This document shows positions 56,666-64,000 of a stretch of DNA of 64,000 nt, one piece after another. Location: NCBI GenBank assembly GCA_016711505.1, contig JADJSV010000003.1:372001-436000 (forward strand), given 5' to 3'. Origin of the DNA: Bacteroidota bacterium (GTDB taxonomy: Bacteria > Bacteroidota > Bacteroidia > AKYH767-A > 2013-40CM-41-45). The notes beneath the pieces are model-generated. The model saw only the letters and a program-made list of their open reading frames with translations, was not told the DNA's origin and searched no databases. Each line of letters opens with the position of its first letter. Position 1 is the first letter of the stretch. The translations under genes and the position numbers were made by a program.

Positions 56666-58930
56666 TTATGCTATCTGAGAGCGAATAATATTCAATGCCC
56701 CGCCGGCCTTGAACCATTCGATCTGATTTTCATTATAAGATTGATTCACTTTGAATTCCTCACTTGTTCCATCACAGTGATTCAGAACGATAGTGAGTTG
56801 TTTGCCGGGTGCGAATGATGTTAAACCTTTGATGTCAAAAGTGTCATCTTCCTTGATCTTGTCGTAATCCGATTTGTCAGCAAAGGTCAATGCAAGCATT
56901 CCTTGTTTTTTCAGATTAGTTTCATGGATCCTTGCAAATGATTTTACAAGAATAGCTCGGACTCCAAGATGACGTGGTTCCATTGCAGCATGTTCACGTG
57001 ATGATCCTTCACCGTAATTTTCATCTCCGACTACGATAGAGCCGACTTTTGCAGCTTTATAAGCTCTTTGTACTTGTGGTACGCCATTGTAATCACCGGT
57101 AAGCTGATTTTTAACGGAATCAGATTTGTCGTTGAAAGAATTGATCGCACCAATCAGCATATTGTTTGAAATGTTATCAAGATGACCACGGAATTTTAAC
57201 CATGGACCGGCCATAGAGATGTGATCAGTTGTACATTTTCCTTTTACTTTAATAAGTAATTTCAGTCCTGTAAGATCTGTTCCTTCCCATGCAGAAAAAG
57301 GATCCAGCAATTGCAAACGCTCCGAAGTAGGGGAGACGATCACTTTTACATTACTGCCATCGGCAGCAGGTTTTTGATAACCCGCATCTTCGACAGCAAA
57401 ACCTTTTGAAGGTAGTTCGTCGCCCTGAGGTTCTTTGAATTTAAATTTTTCTCCGGTTGGAGTAGTAAGTGTATCTGTTAACGGATTGAAACAAAGGTCG
57501 CCGGCAATTGCCATTGCAGTTACGATCTCCGGCGAAGCTACGAATGCATGTGTATTCGGATTGCCGTCATTACGCTTGGCAAAATTTCTGTTGAAAGAAG
57601 TTATGATCGAATTCTTTTTATTCGGATCATTCGTATGACGTGCCCATTGCCCGATACATGGTCCACATGCATTTGCTAAAACAACACCACCCATTTTTTC
57701 AAACGTTCCCAGAAAACCATCGCGTTCTACAGTGTAGCGGACAAGTTCTGATCCCGGTGTGATCGTAAATTCTGATTTCGTTTTTAAGTTTGCATCGACA
57801 GCTTGTTGTGCTAAGGAAGCAGCACGCGAAATATCTTCGTATGATGAATTTGTACAAGAGCCTATCAAACCTACTTCTAATTCAGATGGCCAGTTATTTT
57901 CTTTAACAGCAGCAGCGAATTTTGAGATCGGCCATGCAAGATCCGGAGTGAATGGCCCGTTTACATGCGGTTCAAGTTCGGATAGATTGATCTCGATCAC
58001 TTCATCAAAATATTTCTCAGGACTGTCATAAACTTCTTTATCTCCACGCAAATGTTCTGAAACTTTATCAGCAGCAGCAGCGATGTCAGCTCTTTCAGTT
58101 CCCTGTAGATACTCAGCCATTTTTTTATCATAGCAGAATACAGAAGTCGTAGCACCGATCTCAGCACCCATATTACAGATTGTGCCTTTTCCTGTACAAC
58201 TTAAACTCTCTGCTCCCGGACCGAAGTATTCTAAAATTTTATCTGTACCACCTTTAACAGTAAGAATGCCTGCAACTTTCAGAATGATGTCTTTCGCAGA
58301 AGTCCAGCCATTCATCTTTCCTGTCAGTTTCACACCGATCAGTTTAGGAAATTTTAATTCCCATGGCAATCCTGCCATTACATCACATGCATCAGCACCA
58401 CCAACTCCAATTGCAATCATTCCTAATCCGCCGGCATTTACAGTATGTGAATCAGTACCGATCATCATTCCACCGGGGAATGCGTAATTCTCAATTATCA
58501 CCTGGTGAATAATTCCTGCTCCTGGCTTCCAGAAACCAATTCCATATTTATTCGAAACGGATGCAAGGAAATCGTATACTTCTTTGTTTTTATCTAAGGC
58601 TGTATTTAAATCTTCAACAGCTCCGGTCTTTGCCTGGATCAGGTGATCACAATGCACAGTCGACGGGACAGCTACTGACGGCCGGCCTGCTTGCATAAAC
58701 TGCAGAAGCGCCATCTGAGCAGTTGCATCTTGCATGGCAACACGGTCAGGATTAAATTCCACATACGAACGCCCTCGCTCATAAGCTTGCCTTACTTCAC
58801 CTTCTGTAAGGTGAGAATAAAGGATCTTCTCTGTTAAAGTTAGTGGACGTCCGACAACTCTCCGTGCCGTGCTGATTCTTCCCGCCATTCCGGAATAAAC
58901 CGCTTTAATCATTTCTAAATCAAATGCCAT
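56666..58930 (-). CDS. acn: Aconitate hydratase, mitochondrial-type
   Basis: 754 residues from ATG 58930; the longer frame from 59017 adds an Arg/Asn-rich lead unlike the family. Converts citrate to isocitrate in the TCA cycle with a [4Fe-4S] cluster. Seen: TVHCDHLIQAKTGA, GTDSHTVNAGGLGMIAIGVG with active-site residues, cluster Cys in IGSCTNSSYED and in the ANACGPCIGQW pair, and the swivel domain GDENYGEGSSREHAAMEPRH. Length and sequence match the mitochondrial-type (AcnA-mt-like) class found in Bacteroidota rather than AcnB. Possible TACCTTGC -7 element on the minus strand at 58951-58958. Confidence 0.95.
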   Translation of the reverse strand: MAFDLEMIKAVYSGMAGRISTARRVVGRPLTLTEKILYSHLTEGEVRQAYERGRSYVEFNPDRVAMQDATAQMALLQFMQAGRPSVAVPSTVHCDHLIQAKTGAVEDLNTALDKNKEVYDFLASVSNKYGIGFWKPGAGIIHQVIIENYAFPGGMMIGTDSHTVNAGGLGMIAIGVGGADACDVMAGLPWELKFPKLIGVKLTGKMNGWTSAKDIILKVAGILTVKGGTDKILEYFGPGAESLSCTGKGTICNMGAEIGATTSVFCYDKKMAEYLQGTERADIAAAADKVSEHLRGDKEVYDSPEKYFDEVIEINLSELEPHVNGPFTPDLAWPISKFAAAVKENNWPSELEVGLIGSCTNSSYEDISRAASLAQQAVDANLKTKSEFTITPGSELVRYTVERDGFLGTFEKMGGVVLANACGPCIGQWARHTNDPNKKNSIITSFNRNFAKRNDGNPNTHAFVASPEIVTAMAIAGDLCFNPLTDTLTTPTGEKFKFKEPQGDELPSKGFAVEDAGYQKPAADGSNVKVIVSPTSERLQLLDPFSAWEGTDLTGLKLLIKVKGKCTTDHISMAGPWLKFRGHLDNISNNMLIGAINSFNDKSDSVKNQLTGDYNGVPQVQRAYKAAKVGSIVVGDENYGEGSSREHAAMEPRHLGVRAILVKSFARIHETNLKKQGMLALTFADKSDYDKIKEDDTFDIKGLTSFAPGKQLTIVLNHCDGTSEEFKVNQSYNENQIEWFKAGGALNIIRSQIA

Positions 58931-59011
58931 TCTTCGTAGATTTTGCGGTCGCAAGGTACGGATTTTCGGATAAAGGTTAAAGTTTTGCCTCTGATTTCGG
59001 AAATTGTACCG

Positions 59012-59074
59012 GGTCAAAGGTCAAGGTTCAAAGGTCAATCACAGCTATTGACCTTTGAACCTTGACCTTTGACC
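59012..59074. repeat. Perfect 28-bp hairpin of heptamer-like repeats
   Basis: 59012-59039 is the exact reverse complement of 59047-59074, with a 7-base loop (CACAGCT). Each arm is itself built of short repeats (GGTCAAAGGTCAAGGTTC). It lies upstream of aconitase and upstream of secDF, between divergent genes, so it is not a terminator for either. Confidence 0.95.
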
Positions 59075-59162
59075 TGATTCTATTTTAAAGGTTGTAAGAT
59101 TCTAGGCCAATTTACAAACATTCAAGGTGAAACCAACACTATATTGCACCAAAACCATTTGA

Positions 59163-59324
59163 ATGTCAGAACTTTACAAATCTACCAATTCTCCAGGGCG
59201 CAGCAGTAAATTCTTCGGAATTACTTTTTTGCTATTTCAATTATTCTTTAGCGGACTACTCTTGTTTTATGTTTTGAGAAAATCGGAAACAGGACTGGAA
59301 ATACTAAATGTTGTCTTAAAATAA
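59163..59324 (+). CDS. Small predicted membrane protein (53 residues)
   Basis: MSELYKSTNSPGRSSKFFGI, then a single hydrophobic segment (FLLFQLFFSGLLLFYVL) and a charged end. Too short to identify; coding is supported only by the clean frame, a good membrane segment and position in the otherwise empty gap upstream of secDF. Confidence 0.4.
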   Translation: MSELYKSTNSPGRSSKFFGITFLLFQLFFSGLLLFYVLRKSETGLEILNVVLK

Positions 59325-59376
59325 AATAAAAACACTCTCACGCACAAAGATTCAAAGGGGAAAACGCACAATTTTT

Positions 59377-59526
59377 ATGAGAAATAACTACAAAACAAAT
59401 TCAATTCCTTTCAAAGTTTCAGAATCGATTCATCTGGATGAATCAGTCAGTACAGGCTATTCTAAAATAGGCGTCATACTTTTTTATGCCTTTTTGCTTT
59501 TTGTCATAAGCGCTTTTTCACTTTGA
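59377..59526 (+). CDS. Small predicted membrane protein (49 residues)
   Basis: MRNNYKTNSIPFKVSESIHL, then a hydrophobic tail (VILFYAFLLFVISAFSL) that would anchor it by the C-terminus. Same limits as its neighbour at 59163: no known family, weak evidence. The two may be translated together; gap 52 bases. Confidence 0.35.
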   Translation: MRNNYKTNSIPFKVSESIHLDESVSTGYSKIGVILFYAFLLFVISAFSL

Positions 59527-59673
59527 ATCTCTGAGGTTTAATTCACAGTTTTCATTTGCATTCATTGGATTTCCCTGATCGGAGCAAATCTGCCGCTTTT
59601 GAAGTCTTGATTACTAGAGAGTTGTGAAGCCAACTTTAATCTGCAAACTTATTCATATTAAAACGCTCCAAAA

Positions 59674-59703
59674 TTGGAAATTAAGCGTGATATTCTATCT
59701 TTG
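59674..59703 (+). promoter_or_regulatory. Promoter for secDF (TTG ... TATCTTTG)
   Basis: -33 element TTG at 59674-59676 and -7 element TATCTTTG at 59696-59703, 19 bases apart, matching the Bacteroidota vegetative promoter pattern. It lies 54 bases before the secDF ATG and is the best promoter match I found in the window. Confidence 0.75.
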
Positions 59704-59757
59704 CACGCTCTTAAAAATTAACAATCAATTAGTTCATTCTAAACTTACTCATTACCC

Positions 59758-62700
59758 ATGCAAAGTAAAGGTGCAGTAAAGCTATTTGCGATCCTGCTGG
59801 CACTTGTCTGCCTCTATCAACTTAGTTTTACACTTGTTACAAGAAATGTCGAAAAGGATGCGAAAGAATTCGCAGCTGGCGACCCGGCAAAAGAAAAGAG
59901 TTATATCGACTCTATCAACACACAACCGGTGTATCCTCTTTTAGGATTTACTTACAAGAAGTGTAAAGACAATGAAATCAATCTTGGACTTGACTTAAAA
60001 GGCGGGATGAACGTGACAATGGAAGTTTCCCTTGTCGATCTCATCCGCGCAATGTCAAACTTCAGTACTGATGCAACGTTTAACAAGGCGATTGAGAATG
60101 CTCAGGTAGCACAGACAAACAGCTCAGAGAATTTCGTAAAATTATTCGTTAAAGAATTTAATAAACTAGACCAGAACGCTAAACTTGCTGCCATCTTTGG
60201 TACGAAGGAACTTTCTGATCGAATCAATTTCAATTCGACGAATGCTGAAGTAGAAGCGGTAATTCAAAAAGAAGCAGATGCTGCTTTTGACCGTACTTAC
60301 CAGATCCTTAAAACCCGTATCGACAAATTCGGTGTGACTCAACCTAACGTTCAGAAATTAGGTAACAACCGTATCCTTGTCGAATTGCCGGGTATCAAAG
60401 AACCGGAACGTGTACGTAAACTTCTTCAGGGAACTGCAAAACTTGAATTCTGGGAAACATATGATAACAAAGATATTTATCCGGTTCTTGAACAGGTAAA
60501 TAATCTATTGAAAGGTTCTGTAAAAACAGATTCTGCTGCTACTGCACTTTCAGGTGATACAACAATTATTAATCCTGATACAAATGCTGTAGCTCCGGTT
60601 GCAACTGTAGATACTGCAAAAGACACGACATCATCATTGATGAGTCAGTTGGGAAATAAAGATGGTGATACTACTAAAACTGATTCTTCTGCAGCAGCAG
60701 ATAAATCTTTCCAGGATTTCGCAAGAGAAAATCCTTTGTTCGCTGTATTAGCTCCGGCTATTCAGCAGAATGAAGCGAATCAAACTGAACTTCGTAAAGG
60801 TCCGGTTATCGGTTCTTCTCTTACAAAAGATACTGCCCGTGCAAATGAGATCATGAAAATGGACGCAGTGCGTTCTAAATTCCCACGTGAATTTAAAGCA
60901 TTGTGGTCTGTTAAGCCAATTGATAAAGAAGGTAAAGTCGTTCAATTGGTTGCTATCCGTATGCCGGTCCGTGATCACCTTGCTCCATTAGATGGTGCTG
61001 CTATCGTTGATGCACGTAAACAAAAAGGTCAGTTCACTGACAACTGGGAAATTTCAATGAGCATGAATGCTGAAGGTGCCCGTGTATGGAAACGCCTTAC
61101 GCATGACAACGTTGAGAAATCAATTGCAGTTGTTCTTGATGATTATGTTTACTCTTATCCGAATGTAATTCAGGAGATCGCAGGTGGTAACTCAAGTATC
61201 ACAGGGCAGTTTACTCTTGATGAAGCAGAAGATCTTGCAAATATTCTTAAAGTAGGTAAACTTCCTGCTCCTGCACGTATCGTTGAAGATACAGTTGTCG
61301 GACCAACATTAGGTAATGAAGCGATCGGTTCAGGTTTGTTATCATTTGTGATCGCACTTTTACTCGTACTTGTATTTATGGTGGCGTATTATAACAACGC
61401 CGGACTTGTAGCTGACATTGCACTTTTTGCAAACGTATTCTTTGTAATGGGAATTCTTGCATCACTCGGTGCAGTACTGACCTTACCGGGAATTGCCGGT
61501 ATCGTACTTACTATTGGTATGTCTGTGGATGCAAACATCCTGATCTTCGAACGTGTCCGTGAAGAGTTAACACTCGGTAAAGGAATGCGACTTGCAGTAA
61601 GCGATGGTTTCAAGCATGCCTATTCATCTATCATTGACTCCAACGTTACAACGTTGATCCTTGGTATCATTCTTTACATCTTCGGTTCAGGACCAATTCA
61701 AGGTTTTGCAACAACGTTGATCATTGGTATCTTAACTTCATTGTTCTGTGCCATCTTTATCACTCGTCTGATATTCGACTGGATGTTTGCTAAAAACAAA
61801 GAGATCAGATTCTGGAACAAGACTACAAAAGGAATGTTCAAGAATATTCATATCAACTTCGTTGAAAAACGTAAAACATACTATATGATCTCCGGAACGA
61901 TCATCGCAATTGGTTTAGCAGCTTTCTTTATGAAAGGTCTGAACTTTGGCGTTGACTTTGAAGGTGGTCGTACTTATGTTGTTCGTTTCGAAAAGAACGT
62001 TGAAACGATTCAGGTAATTGATGCATTAAAAGGTCCGCTTACAAAATCTCCTGAGGTAAAAACTTTCGGTGGAAATAATCAGGTTAAGATCACGACAAGT
62101 TATATGATCGAAGACCAGTCGCCTGAAGCTGAAGTAAAAGTAAGTGAACTTTTAAATTCAGGTTTGAAAACAGTTCAAGGTGATGGAGGTTATAAAATAT
62201 TAAGCTCGCAAAAAGTAGGACCAACGATCGCCGATGATATCAAGTCATCTGCAGTATGGGCAATCTTAATTTCCTGCGGAATGATGTTCCTTTACATCTT
62301 CATTCGTTTCCGTCGCTGGCAGTTTGGTCTCGGTGCCGTTATTGCCTTATTGCATGACGTTCTCGTTGTACTTTCATTCTATGCTATCTTCAACGGAATC
62401 CTGCCTTTCTCACTTGAGATCGATCAGGCTTTCATTGCGGCGATCTTAACGGTAATGGGTTATTCAATGACTGATACAGTCGTTGTATTTGACCGTATCC
62501 GTGAATTCGTTGGCGTACATCACCACGCTCATGATCAGAAGAAAGTAATCAATGATGCCCTTAACTCAACTTTAAGTCGTACGATCAATACTTCATTAAC
62601 GATCTTCTTTGTTCTCCTTGCCATATTTATTTTTGGTGGAGAGGTTATCAGAGGATTTACATTTGCATTGTTGATCGGTATCGTCATCGGTACTTACTCT

Positions 62701-62763
62701 TCAATTTGTATCGCTACTCCGGTTGTAGTTGATCTTGCAAAAAAAGATCTTGCCGGTAAATAA
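59758..62763 (+). CDS. secDF: Protein translocase SecD/SecF fusion
   Basis: 1001 residues. One polypeptide with SecD (about 1-670) and SecF (about 690-1001) parts and 12 membrane helices. SecD start motif LGLDLKGGMNVTMEVS; SecF start motif NFGVDFEGGRTYVVRF; helix motifs GIVLTIGMSVDANILIFERV (SecD) and MGYSMTDTVVVFDRIRE (SecF). Uses the proton gradient to pull secreted proteins out of SecYEG. The SecD periplasmic part carries a low-complexity Ser/Thr/Asp-rich insert (about residues 255-325, e.g. DTAKDTTSSLMSQ) that is not part of the core fold. Fusion is normal in Bacteroidota. Fits a genome that exports many T9SS cargo. Confidence 0.97.
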   Translation: MQSKGAVKLFAILLALVCLYQLSFTLVTRNVEKDAKEFAAGDPAKEKSYIDSINTQPVYPLLGFTYKKCKDNEINLGLDLKGGMNVTMEVSLVDLIRAMSNFSTDATFNKAIENAQVAQTNSSENFVKLFVKEFNKLDQNAKLAAIFGTKELSDRINFNSTNAEVEAVIQKEADAAFDRTYQILKTRIDKFGVTQPNVQKLGNNRILVELPGIKEPERVRKLLQGTAKLEFWETYDNKDIYPVLEQVNNLLKGSVKTDSAATALSGDTTIINPDTNAVAPVATVDTAKDTTSSLMSQLGNKDGDTTKTDSSAAADKSFQDFARENPLFAVLAPAIQQNEANQTELRKGPVIGSSLTKDTARANEIMKMDAVRSKFPREFKALWSVKPIDKEGKVVQLVAIRMPVRDHLAPLDGAAIVDARKQKGQFTDNWEISMSMNAEGARVWKRLTHDNVEKSIAVVLDDYVYSYPNVIQEIAGGNSSITGQFTLDEAEDLANILKVGKLPAPARIVEDTVVGPTLGNEAIGSGLLSFVIALLLVLVFMVAYYNNAGLVADIALFANVFFVMGILASLGAVLTLPGIAGIVLTIGMSVDANILIFERVREELTLGKGMRLAVSDGFKHAYSSIIDSNVTTLILGIILYIFGSGPIQGFATTLIIGILTSLFCAIFITRLIFDWMFAKNKEIRFWNKTTKGMFKNIHINFVEKRKTYYMISGTIIAIGLAAFFMKGLNFGVDFEGGRTYVVRFEKNVETIQVIDALKGPLTKSPEVKTFGGNNQVKITTSYMIEDQSPEAEVKVSELLNSGLKTVQGDGGYKILSSQKVGPTIADDIKSSAVWAILISCGMMFLYIFIRFRRWQFGLGAVIALLHDVLVVLSFYAIFNGILPFSLEIDQAFIAAILTVMGYSMTDTVVVFDRIREFVGVHHHAHDQKKVINDALNSTLSRTINTSLTIFFVLLAIFIFGGEVIRGFTFALLIGIVIGTYSSICIATPVVVDLAKKDLAGK

Positions 62764-62786
62764 GGAATAAAATTTCAACACAAAGA

Positions 62787-62811
62787 AGCCCGGCTTAGTC
62801 CGGGCTTTTTT
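62787..62811 (+). terminator. Rho-independent terminator after secDF
   Basis: AGCCCGG (62787-62793) pairs with CCGGGCT (62800-62806) around a 6-base loop, followed by TTTTTT. It starts 24 bases after the secDF stop. Confidence 0.92.
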
Positions 62812-62825
62812 ATTAACTGAAATAA

Positions 62826-63491
62826 ATGAAAAAATTTCTTCTTCTTATTTGTACATTATTTTTTTGCAATGAGTCCTTTGCGCAGGACGTAAAAGTTGAA
62901 TATCTGGGCTTTGATGGAATAGGTGTAAAGTATAAACGATTTATGACATGGGGTTTGGGCTACCATCATGAATTAGGTGAAAAAATTACAATCGGTCTCA
63001 ACTATCGGTCTTATTATGGTTTCGTACCTCCGCATGATCCGGATTTTGATAATACATCAAGTTTCGACATCGATGTAGTTGATCAAAATGGAATAACAGA
63101 ATCAGCAAGAGTTGATTATTTCAGAGATCTCAGCTGGTATGGATTTTATTATTCAACAAGATTTTTTTTTAAAAGCATCAGAGATGATGGATTTTTCTTT
63201 GAAGAATCGATTGGATATTATCACATGAAAAGTATTATCGATGTTAAAAGTTTTTACTATGGTTACGGACCACAGTCAGCAGATATGTCTGTACTGGGTG
63301 AACTGAAACAAGTTGATATACTTATTCCCATTGGTCTGCACTTAGGCGCAAGAGCTTATGTGGAGACCGGTGCTAAGAATGATATTACTTATGATTTTGC
63401 TTTCGGTGTGCAATACCTTACCGGCAATTCTGATCCCATACTTAAGAATCCGGTTTTCAGAGACAAAGGTGAAACAATAAAAATTCAGTAA
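62826..63491 (+). CDS. Predicted outer-membrane beta-barrel protein
   Basis: 221 residues with a signal peptide (MKKFLLLICTLFFCNESFAQ). Alternating hydrophobic strands with many Tyr and Phe (WGLGYHHELGEKITIGLNYR, LSWYGFYYSTRFFF, FAFGVQYLTG) suggest an eight-strand-like barrel. No family recognised. It follows the secDF terminator by 14 bases, so it has its own promoter or relies on readthrough. Confidence 0.65.
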   Translation: MKKFLLLICTLFFCNESFAQDVKVEYLGFDGIGVKYKRFMTWGLGYHHELGEKITIGLNYRSYYGFVPPHDPDFDNTSSFDIDVVDQNGITESARVDYFRDLSWYGFYYSTRFFFKSIRDDGFFFEESIGYYHMKSIIDVKSFYYGYGPQSADMSVLGELKQVDILIPIGLHLGARAYVETGAKNDITYDFAFGVQYLTGNSDPILKNPVFRDKGETIKIQ

Positions 63492-63538
63492 ACTCTCCTT
63501 TGATATGGCTTTTTCATTTGGATTGATGTTCTGAAAAA

Positions 63539-64000
63539 TCAGGCATGAACTACAAGTTTGTAGATGATCATAAATGTCATGATCCCGCTTAATGCAACTT
63601 TAAAACCTATGCTGATGATGGTTCCCATAAAAGTTGCAATACCCGAACGTGTCGCTTGTGATGTTGTTTTCCCGGCCATCATATCGCCAATCATTGCTCC
63701 AAGAAACGTTCCCAGCAACATGCCGATCGGAGTGAATACAATTCCGACTACCATGCCGATCATACTGCCAATTATTCCCTGACGAGTAGCGCCGAATTTT
63801 TTTCCTGTCCACAGAGGAATTAAATAATCAAGTGCTAAAACGATTACGGTCAATATTCCAAAAACGATCAAGGTACTTGTGGCAAATGGACGATTTGCCC
63901 ATACCATACACCACATAGCAAGATAATTCAAAGGATGACCCGGTAAACCGGGAACAATACTTCCTATAAATCCTACAATACAAAGTAGAATGGCAATTAT
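63539..64000 (-). CDS. DUF456 family membrane protein, 5' truncated by window edge
   Basis: At least 153 codons in view; the frame runs open to base 64000 with IVPGLPGHPLNYLAMW, the family's N-terminal region, so the start lies outside the window (a TTG at 63931 is internal). Mostly membrane segments, with repeated Gly-rich helices typical of DUF456 (GSMIGMVVGIVFTPIGMLLG, FLGAMIGDMMAGKTTSQATR). Small integral membrane protein of unknown function. Confidence 0.88.
   Translation of the reverse strand: MIAILLCIVGFIGSIVPGLPGHPLNYLAMWCMVWANRPFATSTLIVFGILTVIVLALDYLIPLWTGKKFGATRQGIIGSMIGMVVGIVFTPIGMLLGTFLGAMIGDMMAGKTTSQATRSGIATFMGTIISIGFKVALSGIMTFMIIYKLVVHA

Noticed and set aside
1..64000. tRNA or rRNA genes
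   Set aside because: Read through the gaps and found no cloverleaf with a GTTCGA-type arm or CCA end, and no rRNA signature; a tRNA scan was not possible.

Overview
This 64 kb stretch looks like chromosomal DNA of a Bacteroidota bacterium. At least eight predicted secreted proteins carry C-terminal type IX secretion (T9SS) sorting domains. Promoters fit the Bacteroidota -7 element TAnnTTTG, Shine-Dalgarno sites are largely absent, SecD and SecF are fused into one protein, and the DNA is AT-rich. I cannot place it below phylum from sequence alone. I see no rRNA, tRNA, phage, insertion sequence or CRISPR array.

Layout. 1-0.84 kb: end of carA. 0.97-13 kb: accessory region of secreted proteins (BatD-like, YceI, five T9SS cargo genes including a glucose/sorbosone-dehydrogenase-like propeller), an SRPBCC protein and a DUF6629 membrane protein, separated by repeats and hairpins. 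13.1-22.7 kb: Na+/H+ antiporter, then a signalling group: a CheB-CheR-PAS-histidine kinase fusion, a stand-alone receiver and a multi-PAS kinase, then a small secreted protein and a VOC protein. 23.1-26.0 kb: SBBP-repeat/PKD T9SS protein. 26.4-36.7 kb: ten minus-strand genes in one tight run for nucleotide-sugar synthesis (aminotransferase, Ugd, UXS, WbpD-, WbpB- and WbpA/TviB-like enzymes, GalE, RmlB, UDP-GlcNAc epimerase) ending in a CpsB-type phosphatase; this is the precursor arm of a capsule or exopolysaccharide system, with no glycosyltransferases here. 36.7-38.1 kb: long gene-free repeat region. 38.3-40.8 kb: pyruvate dehydrogenase E1 alpha and E2. 40.9-45.8 kb: an encapsulated-ferritin-like protein, a large T9SS protein and a rhomboid protease. 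45.8-64 kb: housekeeping genes (recG, pheT, yajQ, msrB, aconitase, secDF) mixed with more surface proteins, ending in a truncated DUF456 gene.

Three points stand out. (1) Six genes, including pdhA, galE and yajQ, are each broken by a one-base indel, all in or beside a short homopolymer; this looks much more like sequence error than biology, and each was annotated as one full-length gene. A seventh T9SS gene has its sorting domain out of frame for unclear reasons. (2) A 102-residue protein at 40.9 kb keeps the metal-site pattern of encapsulated ferritins but has no encapsulin beside it and no evident cargo-loading peptide. (3) The spaces between genes hold a rich set of hairpins and tandem arrays: 185-, 77-, 53-, 46- and 10-base periods, perfect 26- and 28-bp stems, and a decayed duplicate of the end of the YceI gene. 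I did not find a clearly new multi-gene system; the orphan ferritin-like gene and the repeat families are the best leads.
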